From: Orrella daihaiensis
GTDB lineage: Bacteria > Pseudomonadota > Gammaproteobacteria > Burkholderiales > Burkholderiaceae_B
Reading direction: 5' to 3'
Length of the DNA: 64,000 nt
Assembly (NCBI RefSeq): GCF_022811525.1
Contig: NZ_CP063982.1
Span: 2,666,001-2,730,000 of the forward strand
The notes under the pieces are model-generated. The model saw only the letters and a program-made list of their open reading frames with translations, made no database searches and was not told the DNA's origin. Position numbers and translations under genes: made by a program. Below, piece by piece: positions 43,226 through 52,620 of this stretch. The number at the start of each line of letters is the position of its first letter. Positions within the stretch are counted from its first letter, which is position 1.

Positions 43226-43792
43226 ATGGACACACGAGGCACACTGGGTTTTTCTGCCACCCAACGCTGGCTGCACTGGATCGTCGCCATGCTGGTGTTG
43301 ATCTTGTTACCGATTGGCTTCTGGATGGTGGATCGTGCCGAAGCAAATATTTGGGATGGCCTGACGGGCACGTTATATGCCTCGCATAAAACCTTCGGGT
43401 TTATTGTGTTGTGGTTAGTCATCTGGCGTTTGATATTGCGCGCAACCAACACTGCCCCGGACTACCCTGACAGCGTTTCGGTGCCCGTGCGCAAGCTTGC
43501 CAAGACAACGCAGTGGTTGTTGTACTCGCTGTTGGTAGCCATCGCGCTTTTAGGCTGGGCTGGCGTTACTGCATTTGGTGCCCTGAATATCCTGTTTGGA
43601 ATCAATTTACCTGCCATGCCTGGTATCCCAGCTGACAAGGAATTCGCCAAAGAGATTTTCGCGATCCATGGCTGGTTGGCTGTCGCGTTGTGCGTGCTTT
43701 TGTTCTTGCATGTCGCCGGTGCACTCAAACATCGGCTTGTAGACCATGACGGTGTGTTCAATCACATGTCGTTAACCGCACGTGACAAATAA
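43226..43792 (+). CDS. cytochrome b561 family protein
   Basis: The 188-residue protein starts MDTRGTLGFSATQRWLHWIVAMLVLI and has four TM helices. Haem-ligating histidines are likely in QRWLHW, ASHKTFG, FAIHGWLA and LFLHVAGALKH, the pattern of bacterial b561 (CybB-like) proteins. These transfer electrons between quinol and periplasmic acceptors. The frame is open to 43178, but ATG 43226 fits the family start. It converges with the HAD gene. Confidence 0.88.
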   Translation: MDTRGTLGFSATQRWLHWIVAMLVLILLPIGFWMVDRAEANIWDGLTGTLYASHKTFGFIVLWLVIWRLILRATNTAPDYPDSVSVPVRKLAKTTQWLLYSLLVAIALLGWAGVTAFGALNILFGINLPAMPGIPADKEFAKEIFAIHGWLAVALCVLLFLHVAGALKHRLVDHDGVFNHMSLTARDK

Positions 43793-43808
43793 CTGTCGAT
43801 TTTCTGAT

Positions 43809-44507
43809 CTATCTAAGCGCTGCTAGCACATCGAGCACCACGTTCAGGTTGCTCCCCTGAAACTCGGGTTCGGGCCCTAATGTTTCAGGCGGCAGTCCGG
43901 CCCGATTGATCCAGCATGTGCGAAAGCCAAACCACTGAGCCCCAAGGATGTCCCAGCCATTACTCGACACGAACAGCACCTCAGGCGGCTGAACGCCTAA
44001 GGTTTGCTCAACCAGACCGTATGCCTGCGGTGTGGTTTTAAAGTGCCTCACTTCGTCTACAGACAGTACATGATCAATCAATGACTCCATACCAGCACCA
44101 GTCACTGCACCCGCTAGCATGCCAGGATCACCATTGGACAAAATCGCAGTTCTAACCCCCTGCTGCTTTAAAGTAGCGAGTACCTTGGCGTTCTCGGAGA
44201 AGGCGTCAAGCGCATAGTATTGATCCAGCACCGATTTAATCTGTGCCTGGCTCAGCGACTGCTCAAATCGGCGCAGCGCATATTCAAGTGCCTTACAGGT
44301 AATGGTCCAGAAAGACTGGTAGTAGCGACTACCTTGTGGACTTGGGTCACTCAGGCTCACCAGCCGCGAATATTCAATTTGTTTGTCACGCCAAAGCTGT
44401 GCGATCGCATTACCCTGACCAGGGCAATATGAATCCAGACGTGCTGTCACTGCATACACATCAAATAAAGTGCCATAAGCATCAAATACCGCTGCCTTTA
44501 CAGTCAT
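43809..44507 (-). CDS. haloacid dehalogenase type II (HAD superfamily)
   Basis: The 232-residue protein begins VKAAVFDAYGTLFDVYAV, where the first Asp is the nucleophile. It has AILSNGDPGML (motif 2), HFKTTPQAYGLV (motif 3 lysine) and FVSSNGWDILGAQWFGF (motif 4). WRDKQIEYSRLVSLS and FWTITCKALEYAL are typical of L-2-haloacid dehalogenases. The family hydrolyses L-2-haloacids to D-2-hydroxyacids, but many homologues have other roles. It lies downstream of the GST gene on the same strand. Confidence 0.87.
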   Translation of the reverse strand: MTVKAAVFDAYGTLFDVYAVTARLDSYCPGQGNAIAQLWRDKQIEYSRLVSLSDPSPQGSRYYQSFWTITCKALEYALRRFEQSLSQAQIKSVLDQYYALDAFSENAKVLATLKQQGVRTAILSNGDPGMLAGAVTGAGMESLIDHVLSVDEVRHFKTTPQAYGLVEQTLGVQPPEVLFVSSNGWDILGAQWFGFRTCWINRAGLPPETLGPEPEFQGSNLNVVLDVLAALR

Positions 44508-44552
44508 CGCTTCACCAAAAAGACCGAAACGTTTTGCCCAAGTGAGGGCAGA

Positions 44553-45254
44553 TTACCGCACGGTTTTAGCCGTTTGACCAAACAGAATTTTCTTGGCTTC
44601 ATCGTCCACCGTAGGCTTGGTCGACACCGTTTCACCGACCTTATAAGCGGCAATGGTTGCCGGCCTAGCTGCGATGCGCTCAAACCAGGCTTTAAGTGCG
44701 GCGAAGTCATTTAAATCCTGTTGCTGGCGAACGTGAGGCACAATCCAGGGGTAAATTGCCATATCGGCAATGGAGTAATCCTGCCCAGCAACATATGCAC
44801 GCCCATCGGAGAGGTGCTTATTTAAAACGCCGTAAAGCCTGCTGGTCTCATTCACATAGCGATCCATCGCGTAAGGGATCCGTTCAGGCGCGTATTGGAC
44901 AAAATGATGATTCTGCCCCGCCATGGGGCCTAGGCCACCCATCTGCCAGAACAGCCACTGCAAAGCGACCCATCGCTGCCTAAAGTCACTTGGAAGAAAT
45001 AACTGTGTTTTATCGGCAAGATAAAGCAAAATGGCGCCAGATTCAAATATTGGAATGGGTTCGCCACCACCAATTGGGGCATGATCAACGATCGCTGGCA
45101 TGCGGTTGTTTGGAGCAATTTTCAAAAAATCAGGCTCAAATTGCTCGCCACGCCCTATGTTCACAGGCTTGATCTCATAGGATAGGGAGGCTTCTTCGAG
45201 AAACAAGGTGATTTTGTGACCATTTGGGGTGGGCCAGTAATAAAGATCAATCAT
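44553..45254 (-). CDS. glutathione S-transferase family protein (YfcG-like)
   Basis: Taking ATG 45254, the protein has 233 residues. It starts MIDLYYWPTPNGHKITLFLEEASLSYE, the Nu-class (YfcG/YghU) signature with an asparagine near the glutathione thiol. FKIAPNNRMPAIVDH-type sequence (here FLKIAPNNRMPAIVD) and FESGAILLYLADKT follow. The C-terminal helical domain includes FVQYAPERIPYAMDRYVNE. These enzymes often act as disulfide-bond reductases. The frame is open to 45347 without family similarity. It is divergent from the YeeE/YedE gene. Confidence 0.87.
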   Translation of the reverse strand: MIDLYYWPTPNGHKITLFLEEASLSYEIKPVNIGRGEQFEPDFLKIAPNNRMPAIVDHAPIGGGEPIPIFESGAILLYLADKTQLFLPSDFRQRWVALQWLFWQMGGLGPMAGQNHHFVQYAPERIPYAMDRYVNETSRLYGVLNKHLSDGRAYVAGQDYSIADMAIYPWIVPHVRQQQDLNDFAALKAWFERIAARPATIAAYKVGETVSTKPTVDDEAKKILFGQTAKTVR

Positions 45255-45412
45255 TTCCAATTCCGAATAAGCTTTTTGCGAATCAGTATTTGTCTTGATA
45301 CGTTCGATTATCGTAACGTCACCGTGTTGCAGTGACTCTTTTAACATTGCCTTGTTTTCATGGCTGCACTTTCACTGCCGCAATTCTTCTGGCTGTCTTA
45401 GGTTTCAAAGAA

Positions 45413-46489
45413 ATGGAATTATCTGTATCAGAATGGGTTCTTTGGTTGGGTCTGGCGATCGGTTTGGCTTACGGTGTTATAGGTCAACTATCGGGCTTTT
45501 GCTTGAACAGCGCCCTGCGTCAACAGCTCACTTCCGGTAACGGTAACAAGTTGCGCGCATTTGCGCTAGCGATGCTCGTTGCCATTCTCGGTTCCCAGAT
45601 GCTGAACACCGCTGGCGTGGTTGACCTGTCACAAAGCATCTACCAAATGCCGCAAGTATCCTGGCTATTAACCATCTTTGGCGGCATGCTTTTTGGGTTT
45701 GGAATGATTCGAGCGCGCGGCTGTGGCGCCCGTTCACTGGTGTTGCTTGGTCAGGGCAACCTTCGTAGCTTGCTTGTTTTGCTGATCATGGGCATCAGCG
45801 CTTTTGCGACGCTTAGCGGGGTACTTGGTCCATTGCGCAGCAGCATTACAGAAATGACGGCGGTAACCCTAGACAGCAGCAGTTTCTCAACTGACGCTGA
45901 CCGCTGGACATTTATCGCCATATTTGGCGGTCTGCTATTCGCCTTTATCTGCAAGGACAAAGGTTTTTTACAACAACGACTTGACGTGATCTCCGGCCTT
46001 GTTATTGGCCTGTTGGTAGTGGCGGGATGGATCGTGACGGGGTGGATTGGATTTGATGAATTCGAGCCCACCCCACTGGTGTCCTTGACGTTCGTTGCTC
46101 CCGTTGGCTCGGCAATCCAGTACGCCATGATCGCCACAGGCATGACGCTGAGTTTTGGGGTTGTGGTGGTACTTGGCGTAGTGTTGGGATCGTTCTTCGC
46201 GGCTCGCGCCACCGGTCAGTTCAGCATCACTGGGTTTGATAAATCTGCGGATATGCCCAGGTATTTGCTGGGTGCGGCTTGCATGGGCATTGGCGGTGCA
46301 CTGGCTTTGGGCTGCTCAATTGGGCAAGGCTTGACTGGCATGTCGACCCTGTCTTTTGCATCCATGATGGCATTTGCCGGCATTTGCGCTGGAGGCTGGT
46401 TGGCATTGCGCTTGGAACGCTTAAGCGTCGCGTCGTCTGAACCAATACAACGACAAACCGGCAGCGAGCAACACCAGCAAAGCGCTTGA
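45413..46489 (+). CDS. YeeE/YedE family (TsuA-like) transporter
   Basis: The 358-residue protein has around nine hydrophobic helices and three cysteine motifs in GFCLNSALR, RARGCGARSL and ALGCSIGQGLTG. Conserved cysteines of this kind relay thiosulfate in TsuA. ATG 45413 (MELSVSEW) is chosen; the frame opens at 45332. Import of thiosulfate or a related sulfur compound is inferred from the family. Its last 69 bp overlap the convergent VWA gene. Confidence 0.85.
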   Translation: MELSVSEWVLWLGLAIGLAYGVIGQLSGFCLNSALRQQLTSGNGNKLRAFALAMLVAILGSQMLNTAGVVDLSQSIYQMPQVSWLLTIFGGMLFGFGMIRARGCGARSLVLLGQGNLRSLLVLLIMGISAFATLSGVLGPLRSSITEMTAVTLDSSSFSTDADRWTFIAIFGGLLFAFICKDKGFLQQRLDVISGLVIGLLVVAGWIVTGWIGFDEFEPTPLVSLTFVAPVGSAIQYAMIATGMTLSFGVVVVLGVVLGSFFAARATGQFSITGFDKSADMPRYLLGAACMGIGGALALGCSIGQGLTGMSTLSFASMMAFAGICAGGWLALRLERLSVASSEPIQRQTGSEQHQQSA

Positions 46490-47455
46490 AGCGGCAAACA
46501 ACGCGCTGATTTCGGTCTGTTCGCGCTCAAGCGAAAATTGTGTGGAAAGTTGTTGGTAGATCTTGTTGAGTTCAGCGGCATTTTCTGCTTTAAAGAACTC
46601 CCCTTCAGTGATTAAGGCAATCGCCTGCAAGGTTCGCTCATCGACCGCCGCATAGAAAGAGCGCCCCTCAAACCCTGGGATAAAACCGTCGGGAGTGCCA
46701 AACGCCACGGTGTAGACCCGCACCCCTAACTGCGCTGCCAGTTGTGCGGCCGCAATGGGGTTCGGGCCAGTCGTGCGGCGGCCATCCGAAATCAGAATGA
46801 TGGCACCCGATTCAAAAGCGCCTGGCGGGACTGGTTGACGACCCTCAAACAACGGAGCGCCGCCCCGGGCCCGCTCACCATCAAAACCGTAAATCAAAAG
46901 CTCGATATCTAAGGCCAACTCTGGCATTAATGTAGCTAACGCCATCAACAATCCACTGCCCGTAGCGGTAGCTCGTTGCAAGCGAAACCTGTCAATGGCA
47001 TCCATCAGAGCTTGGCGGTCATCGGTAACCCGCTGGGCGACCTGAGCCGTGCCAGCAAACGTCACTAGCCCCACCCGGATATCATCGGGCAACCGATTGA
47101 TAAAGTCCTTCACCGTGTCTTGAGCTGCTCGCAGGCGATTTGGTGGCACATCTTCGGCTGCCATACTCAAGGACACATCGACCGCGAGCACCAGCGTCAT
47201 ATAGTCAGCGGGCAGCACTATTTTTGCGGTCGGACGTGCCGCACCAACTAGCCCGACGGTGATGGCCGACAAAAGCAGAACTGGCGGCACATGACGTCGC
47301 CACCCCTGGCCCGGTGACATGGCCTGGCGCACGATCATCAACGTCGAGTAGCCAAACGCTTGTCGGCGTCTGCGTTTTAGCAACCATAGGTAAACCAGCA
47401 CCAAAACGGGCACTAGCAAAAGACCCCACAAAGCCTGCGGCCAAATAAAGTGCAT
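46421..47455 (-). CDS. VWA domain-containing protein (BatA-like)
   Basis: The 344-residue membrane protein has two N-terminal hydrophobic segments (near 1-27 and 60-75), a VWA domain and a C-terminal TM helix followed by YWFRRRDA. The metal-binding MIDAS motif is DVSLS in LVLAVDVSLSMAAEDVPPNRL, with LISDGRRTTG further on. This matches BatA/YfbK-type proteins linked to MoxR ATPases. ATG 47455 (MHFIWPQAL) is preferred. It is transcribed away from the MoxR operon and overlaps the yeeE 3' end. Confidence 0.85.
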   Translation of the reverse strand: MHFIWPQALWGLLLVPVLVLVYLWLLKRRRRQAFGYSTLMIVRQAMSPGQGWRRHVPPVLLLSAITVGLVGAARPTAKIVLPADYMTLVLAVDVSLSMAAEDVPPNRLRAAQDTVKDFINRLPDDIRVGLVTFAGTAQVAQRVTDDRQALMDAIDRFRLQRATATGSGLLMALATLMPELALDIELLIYGFDGERARGGAPLFEGRQPVPPGAFESGAIILISDGRRTTGPNPIAAAQLAAQLGVRVYTVAFGTPDGFIPGFEGRSFYAAVDERTLQAIALITEGEFFKAENAAELNKIYQQLSTQFSLEREQTEISALFAASSALLVLLAAGLSLYWFRRRDA

Positions 47456-47518
47456 AAAAGTACCGTCGGCGTTAAGATGGTTTAACTGTATCACCGTCCG
47501 CCGCATTGAGGTCAGGTC

Positions 47519-48433
47519 ATGAAACGCGCCACGCTATACAGCCGCAGCTCGCCGAGAACAGATTACGCCAAGCCGATTGCTCAGGCGTTGGCTGGTCATG
47601 ACCACGCACCAGCACCCACCAAGCGTAATGTTGAATCGCTCAAGCCCTACCTTAAAAACCCATATTTACTGGTGGTATTTGGGCTACTTCTGGGTGCGGC
47701 CATTGTGTGGGCCATGCAACCTCGCCCTGCAGCCCAGACGCAAGCCCTGACCGAGAGCAAGGTTGAGTCGATTGTGCTTGAGACGCTGGCCACCAAAACG
47801 CTACCGTCCAAACCCGCCCAAGCAGCCGCTATCGTTTGGCCCTCCATCGTAAAAATCCGCACGCTCGATGGTGATCCACCACCACCAGGCTTAATCAGTG
47901 GTCCCGGCAAAGGCGCTGGGTTTGTCATTAAAGAAGATGGCAGCATCTTGACCAACTACCATGTGGTGGCCGGATCTGAGCGGATTTTGGTGACGTTTGC
48001 TGATGGGTTGGAATCACCCGCGGTGGTCGCTTCCTCTCAGCCCGAACGTGACTTGGCGGTGCTGGCCCCAGCCCGCATACCGGATGATTTAAAGCCAGCT
48101 GTGTTGGCACCAAGCGGTCAATTGGTGCCTGGCGATATGGTTGTTGCCGTTGGTTTCCCGTTCGGTATGGGACCCTCTGTGTCTGCCGGTGTGGTCTCAG
48201 GGCTTAACCGTTCCTACCAAATCCCGAATGGCGAACGACTTGAGGGGCTCATTCAATTCGATGCGGCAGTTAACCCAGGTAGCTCCGGCGGGCCGCTAGT
48301 GAATCAAGCTGGTGAAGTACTCGGAGTGGTCACTGCACTTTTAAACCCCTCACCCGATGGCGCATTTGCGGGTATTGGATTTGCGATCACCATGGAAAGC
48401 GCGGCCAATGCCGCCGGCATCCCACCCTTCTAA
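47519..48433 (+). CDS. membrane-anchored trypsin-like serine protease (no PDZ)
   Basis: The 304-residue protein has a cytoplasmic N-terminal tail of about 45 residues, one TM helix (LLVVFGLLLGAAIVWAM) and a periplasmic protease domain. The triad is visible as ILTNYHVV (His), RDLAVL (Asp) and NPGSSGGP (Ser). It lacks the C-terminal PDZ domain of DegP/DegS, so it ends at about 304 residues. It begins the MoxR cluster: moxR follows after 18 bp. A role in processing partners of the cluster is inferred. Confidence 0.85.
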   Translation: MKRATLYSRSSPRTDYAKPIAQALAGHDHAPAPTKRNVESLKPYLKNPYLLVVFGLLLGAAIVWAMQPRPAAQTQALTESKVESIVLETLATKTLPSKPAQAAAIVWPSIVKIRTLDGDPPPPGLISGPGKGAGFVIKEDGSILTNYHVVAGSERILVTFADGLESPAVVASSQPERDLAVLAPARIPDDLKPAVLAPSGQLVPGDMVVAVGFPFGMGPSVSAGVVSGLNRSYQIPNGERLEGLIQFDAAVNPGSSGGPLVNQAGEVLGVVTALLNPSPDGAFAGIGFAITMESAANAAGIPPF

Positions 48434-48451
48434 ACAAGAGTCGATACATTC

Positions 48452-49486
48452 ATGAACCAACCGGAAATCTGGCAAGCGCAAGACAGCCCCATCAATGAGG
48501 TCACTCAATCAGCCGCACTGATGGAAGGCGTGCTGTACGAAGTCAAAAAAGTTGTCGTTGGGCAAGATGCCTTTCTTGAACGCATCATGATTGCGATGCT
48601 TTCGGGAGGACACTTATTAATTGAAGGTGTGCCCGGGTTAGCCAAAACACTCACGGTCAACACACTGGCCAAAGTGTTACAAGGCTCATTCAAGCGAATC
48701 CAGTTCACCCCTGATCTCTTGCCTGCCGATCTGGTTGGCACCCGGGTCTATAACCAAAAAACCAGCGAGTTCACCACCGAGCTTGGACCGGTATTTGCCA
48801 ACCTGTTGTTGGCAGATGAGATCAACCGTGCACCGGCCAAGGTGCAAAGCGCTCTGCTTGAGGTGATGCAAGAGCGCCAGGTCACTATCGCTGGTCAAAC
48901 CCATACGCTACCTAAACCGTTCGTGGTGATGGCCACACAAAACCCAATTGAAAGTGAAGGCACTTATCCCTTGCCTGAGGCACAGGTCGATCGTTTCATG
49001 ATGAAAGTTCTGGTCGGCTATCCACAGCCCGAGGAAGAATTTGTGATCGTGCAACGGGCCATTGGGGACTCAATCAATGTGGCAGCTCGCGCCAGCACCG
49101 AGCAGCTGGCTGAAATCCAAAAGCATTGCCGGCGTGGGTTCGTTGATTCGGCGCTGGTTCAATATGCCGTGGACTTGGTCAATGCCACACGCGATCCAGC
49201 TAAAGCAGGTCTGGGCAAGCTTGCGCCCTTCATCATGTTTGGTGCCAGTCCGCGGGCCAGTATCAGTCTGGTTGAGGGTGCCAGAGCATTGGCGTTTTTA
49301 CGTGGCCGTGCCTACACGACACCACAAGACCTGATTGATGTTGCGCCAGACGTAATGCGACATCGTCTCGTGATGTCGTATGAGGCCCTAGCCGAGAACG
49401 TAACGGCTGATGACATCATCGCTGAAGTGCTCAAAGCGGTTGCTGCCCCCGAGCGGCCATTGCATCGCCATGTTCAAGTGGCTTAA
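48452..49486 (+). CDS. MoxR family AAA ATPase
   Basis: The 344-residue protein has Walker A GVPGLAKT, Walker B LLLADEINRAPAKVQSALLEVMQE, sensor segment VMATQNPIESEGTYPLPEAQVDRFM, and the C-terminal GASPRASISLVEGARALAFL of MoxR proteins. MoxR ATPases act as chaperones with VWA proteins in maturation of envelope or metal enzymes. It overlaps the DUF58 gene by 17 bp, so translational coupling is likely. Confidence 0.93.
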   Translation: MNQPEIWQAQDSPINEVTQSAALMEGVLYEVKKVVVGQDAFLERIMIAMLSGGHLLIEGVPGLAKTLTVNTLAKVLQGSFKRIQFTPDLLPADLVGTRVYNQKTSEFTTELGPVFANLLLADEINRAPAKVQSALLEVMQERQVTIAGQTHTLPKPFVVMATQNPIESEGTYPLPEAQVDRFMMKVLVGYPQPEEEFVIVQRAIGDSINVAARASTEQLAEIQKHCRRGFVDSALVQYAVDLVNATRDPAKAGLGKLAPFIMFGASPRASISLVEGARALAFLRGRAYTTPQDLIDVAPDVMRHRLVMSYEALAENVTADDIIAEVLKAVAAPERPLHRHVQVA

Positions 49487-50468
49487 ACAGTCCAAACCAC
49501 TGGCTGAGCCTGCCAACGAGGCGCCAGCGCCAGCACCTGGGGTTAGAGTGGGTGCTGGTATCAATGCTCGCGCTTTGCTCGCGCGCGTGACTTGGACAAG
49601 CGCGCGGCGTCTTGATGGTCTGCTGCAGGGTGACTACCGTACGCTCTTTAGAGGCTCAGGCATGATGCTGGCAGACCTGCGTGAGTATGAGCCTAAAGAC
49701 GATGTGCGCCATATCGACTGGAATGTCACGGCCCGCATGCAAACGCCCTATGTGCGCCAGCATGAGGAAGACCGGGAACTGACCGCATGGTTTGTAGTGG
49801 ATTTATCGCCGTCAGTAGATTTCGGGTCAGGCAGTATCAGTAAACGCCAAGTCGCTGCTGAAGCAATCGCCACGCTCGGGCACCTGTTGCAGCAACATGG
49901 CAATCGAGTGGGCGCCATTGTTGATCGAGGGCGCGCCAATGTTGATATTTTGCCTGCACGAGCAGGACGCAGACACTTACTGCATATCCTTGAACATGTC
50001 TTGACTGCACCCATTCAAACAACCAACCAAACGACCAGTCTCGCACGCTTATTCACGCGCGCAGCGCGCCTGATCAAGCAGCGCAGCACGGTCTTTATTC
50101 TGTCGGATTTCTATGCTGATCAAAGTTGGGACAAATCGCTGATGATGCTCTCGAGCCGCCACGATGTCGTCGCTATCCGCCTGGTGGATCCAATGGAGCA
50201 ACAGTTGCCAGACATGGGTATGCTGACCATGCGTGACGCCGAAACAGGCGAGCAAGTATTTATTGATACCAGCGATCATCAATTTCGTCAGCGTTTTGCC
50301 AAACAAGCGGCCGATCATGAGTCACAGCTTATGCAGGCGTTCACCCGCAGCGGGGTAGATTGCCTGGAACTGGGAACTAACGACGCAGTCCATGAAGGCT
50401 TGATACGGTTTGTTCGACAACGCCAGCAACTCATGCGGCTGGCAGCGGGAGGCGTGCGCCATGCATGA
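49470..50468 (+). CDS. DUF58 domain-containing protein
   Basis: The 332-residue protein from ATG 49470 (MFKWLKQSK) carries the DUF58 motif in MLADLREYEPKDDVRHIDWNVTARMQTPYVRQHEEDRE. A VWA-like fold follows (WFVVDLSPSVDFG, FILSDFYADQSW). DUF58 proteins are regular partners of MoxR and VWA proteins. It overlaps moxR by 17 bp and the next VWA gene by 8 bp. The molecular role is not established. Confidence 0.9.
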   Translation: MFKWLKQSKPLAEPANEAPAPAPGVRVGAGINARALLARVTWTSARRLDGLLQGDYRTLFRGSGMMLADLREYEPKDDVRHIDWNVTARMQTPYVRQHEEDRELTAWFVVDLSPSVDFGSGSISKRQVAAEAIATLGHLLQQHGNRVGAIVDRGRANVDILPARAGRRHLLHILEHVLTAPIQTTNQTTSLARLFTRAARLIKQRSTVFILSDFYADQSWDKSLMMLSSRHDVVAIRLVDPMEQQLPDMGMLTMRDAETGEQVFIDTSDHQFRQRFAKQAADHESQLMQAFTRSGVDCLELGTNDAVHEGLIRFVRQRQQLMRLAAGGVRHA

Positions 50469-51480
50469 CTGGTTGAAGTCGTTGAGCTTGCCGCAGTTCG
50501 AGTTTGTCTGGCCCAGTATGTTGTGGCTACTGGTCATCGTGCCAGCGGCGATTCTTATCTATCAGCTCGCCCGTCGCTATGAACGATCAAACTTGGCGAG
50601 TGTATTTGCCGGACTACTGGTGGTCATCGGACTGGCGGCCGTGCTTACAGCGATTGCCCGACCAAAACTTCAGATCAATCTGCCCTCTCGTGCCGATCAA
50701 CTGATGATCGTGCTGGATATATCCGGCAGCATGAGCGCTGATGATGTCAGTCCTACCAGACTCGATGCAGCCAAAGCCAAACTCAAAGATATGATCGCGG
50801 CTCAGCCAGGTGGCACCCGTATCGGGTTGGTCACCACCGCGGCTACTGCTACCTTGATTCAACCGCCTACGACTGAACATGATGCGCTTAACGAGGCCTT
50901 GGACACCATTACGATTCAAACGGGTTCCGCACTGGGCAGTGGCATCTTGATTGGCTTATCTGAATTGTTGCCGTCGGCTGGCATTGATGTGCAAACGCTC
51001 ATGAATGATTCCATGCGGCAGAACCAAGCCGACAGCCAGCCTAGCTGGCGACCCGACCCGAACGTCACCAAACCGCCTGGCTCAAACCGATCTCAGGCCA
51101 TGGTGCTGATTTCAGATGGCGGCTCCAACATGGGGCCTGACATTATGCAAATGGCTGATCTGGCATCACAGTTTGGTGTACGTATCCACACGATCGGCAT
51201 CGGCACCAAAGAAGGTGCCGTGGTCAAGGCCGAGGGGGTGTCGCAAAGAGTACGACTTGAATCCGGAGTTCTGGCCGACATCGCCGATCTCACCCTGGGG
51301 ACATATTACGAGAGCGTATCTAGTTCTGACTTGCTACAAATTTTTGAAGCGATCGAGGCTAGCGTGACCTTTGATCGGCGTCAGTCCATGGAAATCAGTG
51401 CACTGCTATTGCTTTCGGGTGTACTTTTACTGCTCGTTGGCATGGGAGCCAAACTCTGGCGACAGGGGCGGATTCTCTAA
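50461..51480 (+). CDS. VWA domain-containing protein (BatA/BatB-like)
   Basis: The 339-residue membrane protein has hydrophobic segments near 17-33 and 45-62, a VWA domain with MIDAS DISGS (MIVLDISGSMSADDVSPTRLDAAK), LISDGGSNMGPDIM and a C-terminal TM helix (LLLLSGVLLLLVGMGAKLW). It contains an inserted polar loop around SQPSWRPDPNVTKPPGSNRS. It is the fourth gene of the protease-moxR-DUF58-VWA operon and resembles the divergent VWA gene at 46421, so the two may form a heteromeric unit. Confidence 0.88.
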   Translation: MHDWLKSLSLPQFEFVWPSMLWLLVIVPAAILIYQLARRYERSNLASVFAGLLVVIGLAAVLTAIARPKLQINLPSRADQLMIVLDISGSMSADDVSPTRLDAAKAKLKDMIAAQPGGTRIGLVTTAATATLIQPPTTEHDALNEALDTITIQTGSALGSGILIGLSELLPSAGIDVQTLMNDSMRQNQADSQPSWRPDPNVTKPPGSNRSQAMVLISDGGSNMGPDIMQMADLASQFGVRIHTIGIGTKEGAVVKAEGVSQRVRLESGVLADIADLTLGTYYESVSSSDLLQIFEAIEASVTFDRRQSMEISALLLLSGVLLLLVGMGAKLWRQGRIL

Positions 51481-51587
51481 ATTCCATGCGCGATGCTATG
51501 GATCTAGAGCCTCAAAGCAGTGTCTTGCGTACACTGAACCAATCGATGTCCCTCACAAACATATTCGTCTCGCATATCTGTTCTACG

Positions 51588-52448
51588 ATGTTTTTACGCC
51601 TTCCTGTTCGCTTGGTGATGTTGTGCTCTATCACACTGCTAGCCGCCTGCAGTTCGGTGCAGTTGGCCTATAACAATGCACCTCTGTTGCTGCAATACCA
51701 GATGGACAGTTATCTGGATTTGGACGATGAGCAAGAGGCGCTCTTGGCTCAGGAGCTCAGAAGCTTTCAAGCTTGGCATCGCAAGGATGAATTGCCAGTT
51801 TATGCTCAGACGATGCGTCAATGGGCAGCCAAACTGGATCAGCCGCGAATTTTTACCGCGCAAGAACTCCTGGAAAAACAGCAACAGTTTCAGCAAGCCT
51901 TGCTGATTGTTGCCGAGCGCTCGGCTTATCGGCTTGCCCCGCTGGTACTTACCTTAAGCGAACGCCAACGCCTGCAATTGCAAGCCTCATTCGATGAGTC
52001 TAATGCCGAATACGCTGCAGAAAACCTTAACAATCCCGAAGCTGCAAGCGCTGAGCGGCTCGAACGATTTAGCGAGCGCTACGAAGACTGGCTGGGATCG
52101 CTCACCCAAGAACAGGAACAAATACTAGCAGGATGGCTCGCCCAACAACCCAGCCGGGCCAAGCTTTGGGGACAGGAGCGCATAGAGCGCCAAAAAGCGC
52201 TGCTGCAATTACTCGCTAATGCACAAGACCAACCTTCAGCACAAGTCGCAGCCACTGAGCTGCATAACTATTTTCAGAGCCTGTCTCGTTATCGTGTAGC
52301 AGAATTACAAGTAGATCGCGAGGCCCGCCTGCAATCGCTCGCGGAATTAACAGCGAGCATGCTCAACAGCATGACAGACAAACAGCGTCGTCATTTGCAA
52401 CAAAGACTGTTAACGTATGCAGGCGATTTTGAAGCACTGTCACAATGA
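51588..52448 (+). CDS. DUF6279 family lipoprotein
   Basis: The protein from ATG 51588 has 286 residues with a lipoprotein signal, lipobox LLAAC with Cys at residue 21. The mature part is highly helical and charged, beginning SSVQLAYNNAPLLLQYQMDSYLDLDDEQ, as in DUF6279. The frame is open upstream to 51486, five bases after the VWA stop, so an earlier start is possible but would lengthen the signal. It probably belongs to the MoxR/VWA operon. Function is unknown. Confidence 0.8.
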   Translation: MFLRLPVRLVMLCSITLLAACSSVQLAYNNAPLLLQYQMDSYLDLDDEQEALLAQELRSFQAWHRKDELPVYAQTMRQWAAKLDQPRIFTAQELLEKQQQFQQALLIVAERSAYRLAPLVLTLSERQRLQLQASFDESNAEYAAENLNNPEAASAERLERFSERYEDWLGSLTQEQEQILAGWLAQQPSRAKLWGQERIERQKALLQLLANAQDQPSAQVAATELHNYFQSLSRYRVAELQVDREARLQSLAELTASMLNSMTDKQRRHLQQRLLTYAGDFEALSQ

Positions 52449-52535
52449 AATAAAGAAATACTGAGTGACAAAATTGATTGTCTGGCAATCCAATCGCGGC
52501 TTGCTGACTCAATTGAATTAGAATCCGGGGTTTTG

Positions 52536-52600
52536 CTGACGAAATACGTCAGATCAAGGTTCGTTTGCGTAGTGTTCCGTCAGACGTTTGGCACCTGACG
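52536..52600 (+). promoter_or_regulatory. leader with four CTGACG/CGTCAG elements before the TRAP operon
   Basis: CTGACG (52536), CGTCAG (52547), CGTCAG (52578) and CTGACG (52595) stand between the lipoprotein gene and the TRAP operon. The first two can form a hairpin with loop AAATA; the last two form an inverted pair separated by 11 bases, ending 9 bp before the GGAGG ribosome binding site. They could be a two-site operator or alternative RNA hairpins. Confidence 0.4.
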
Positions 52601-52620
52601 CGCTGCGTTGGAGGATTGAC

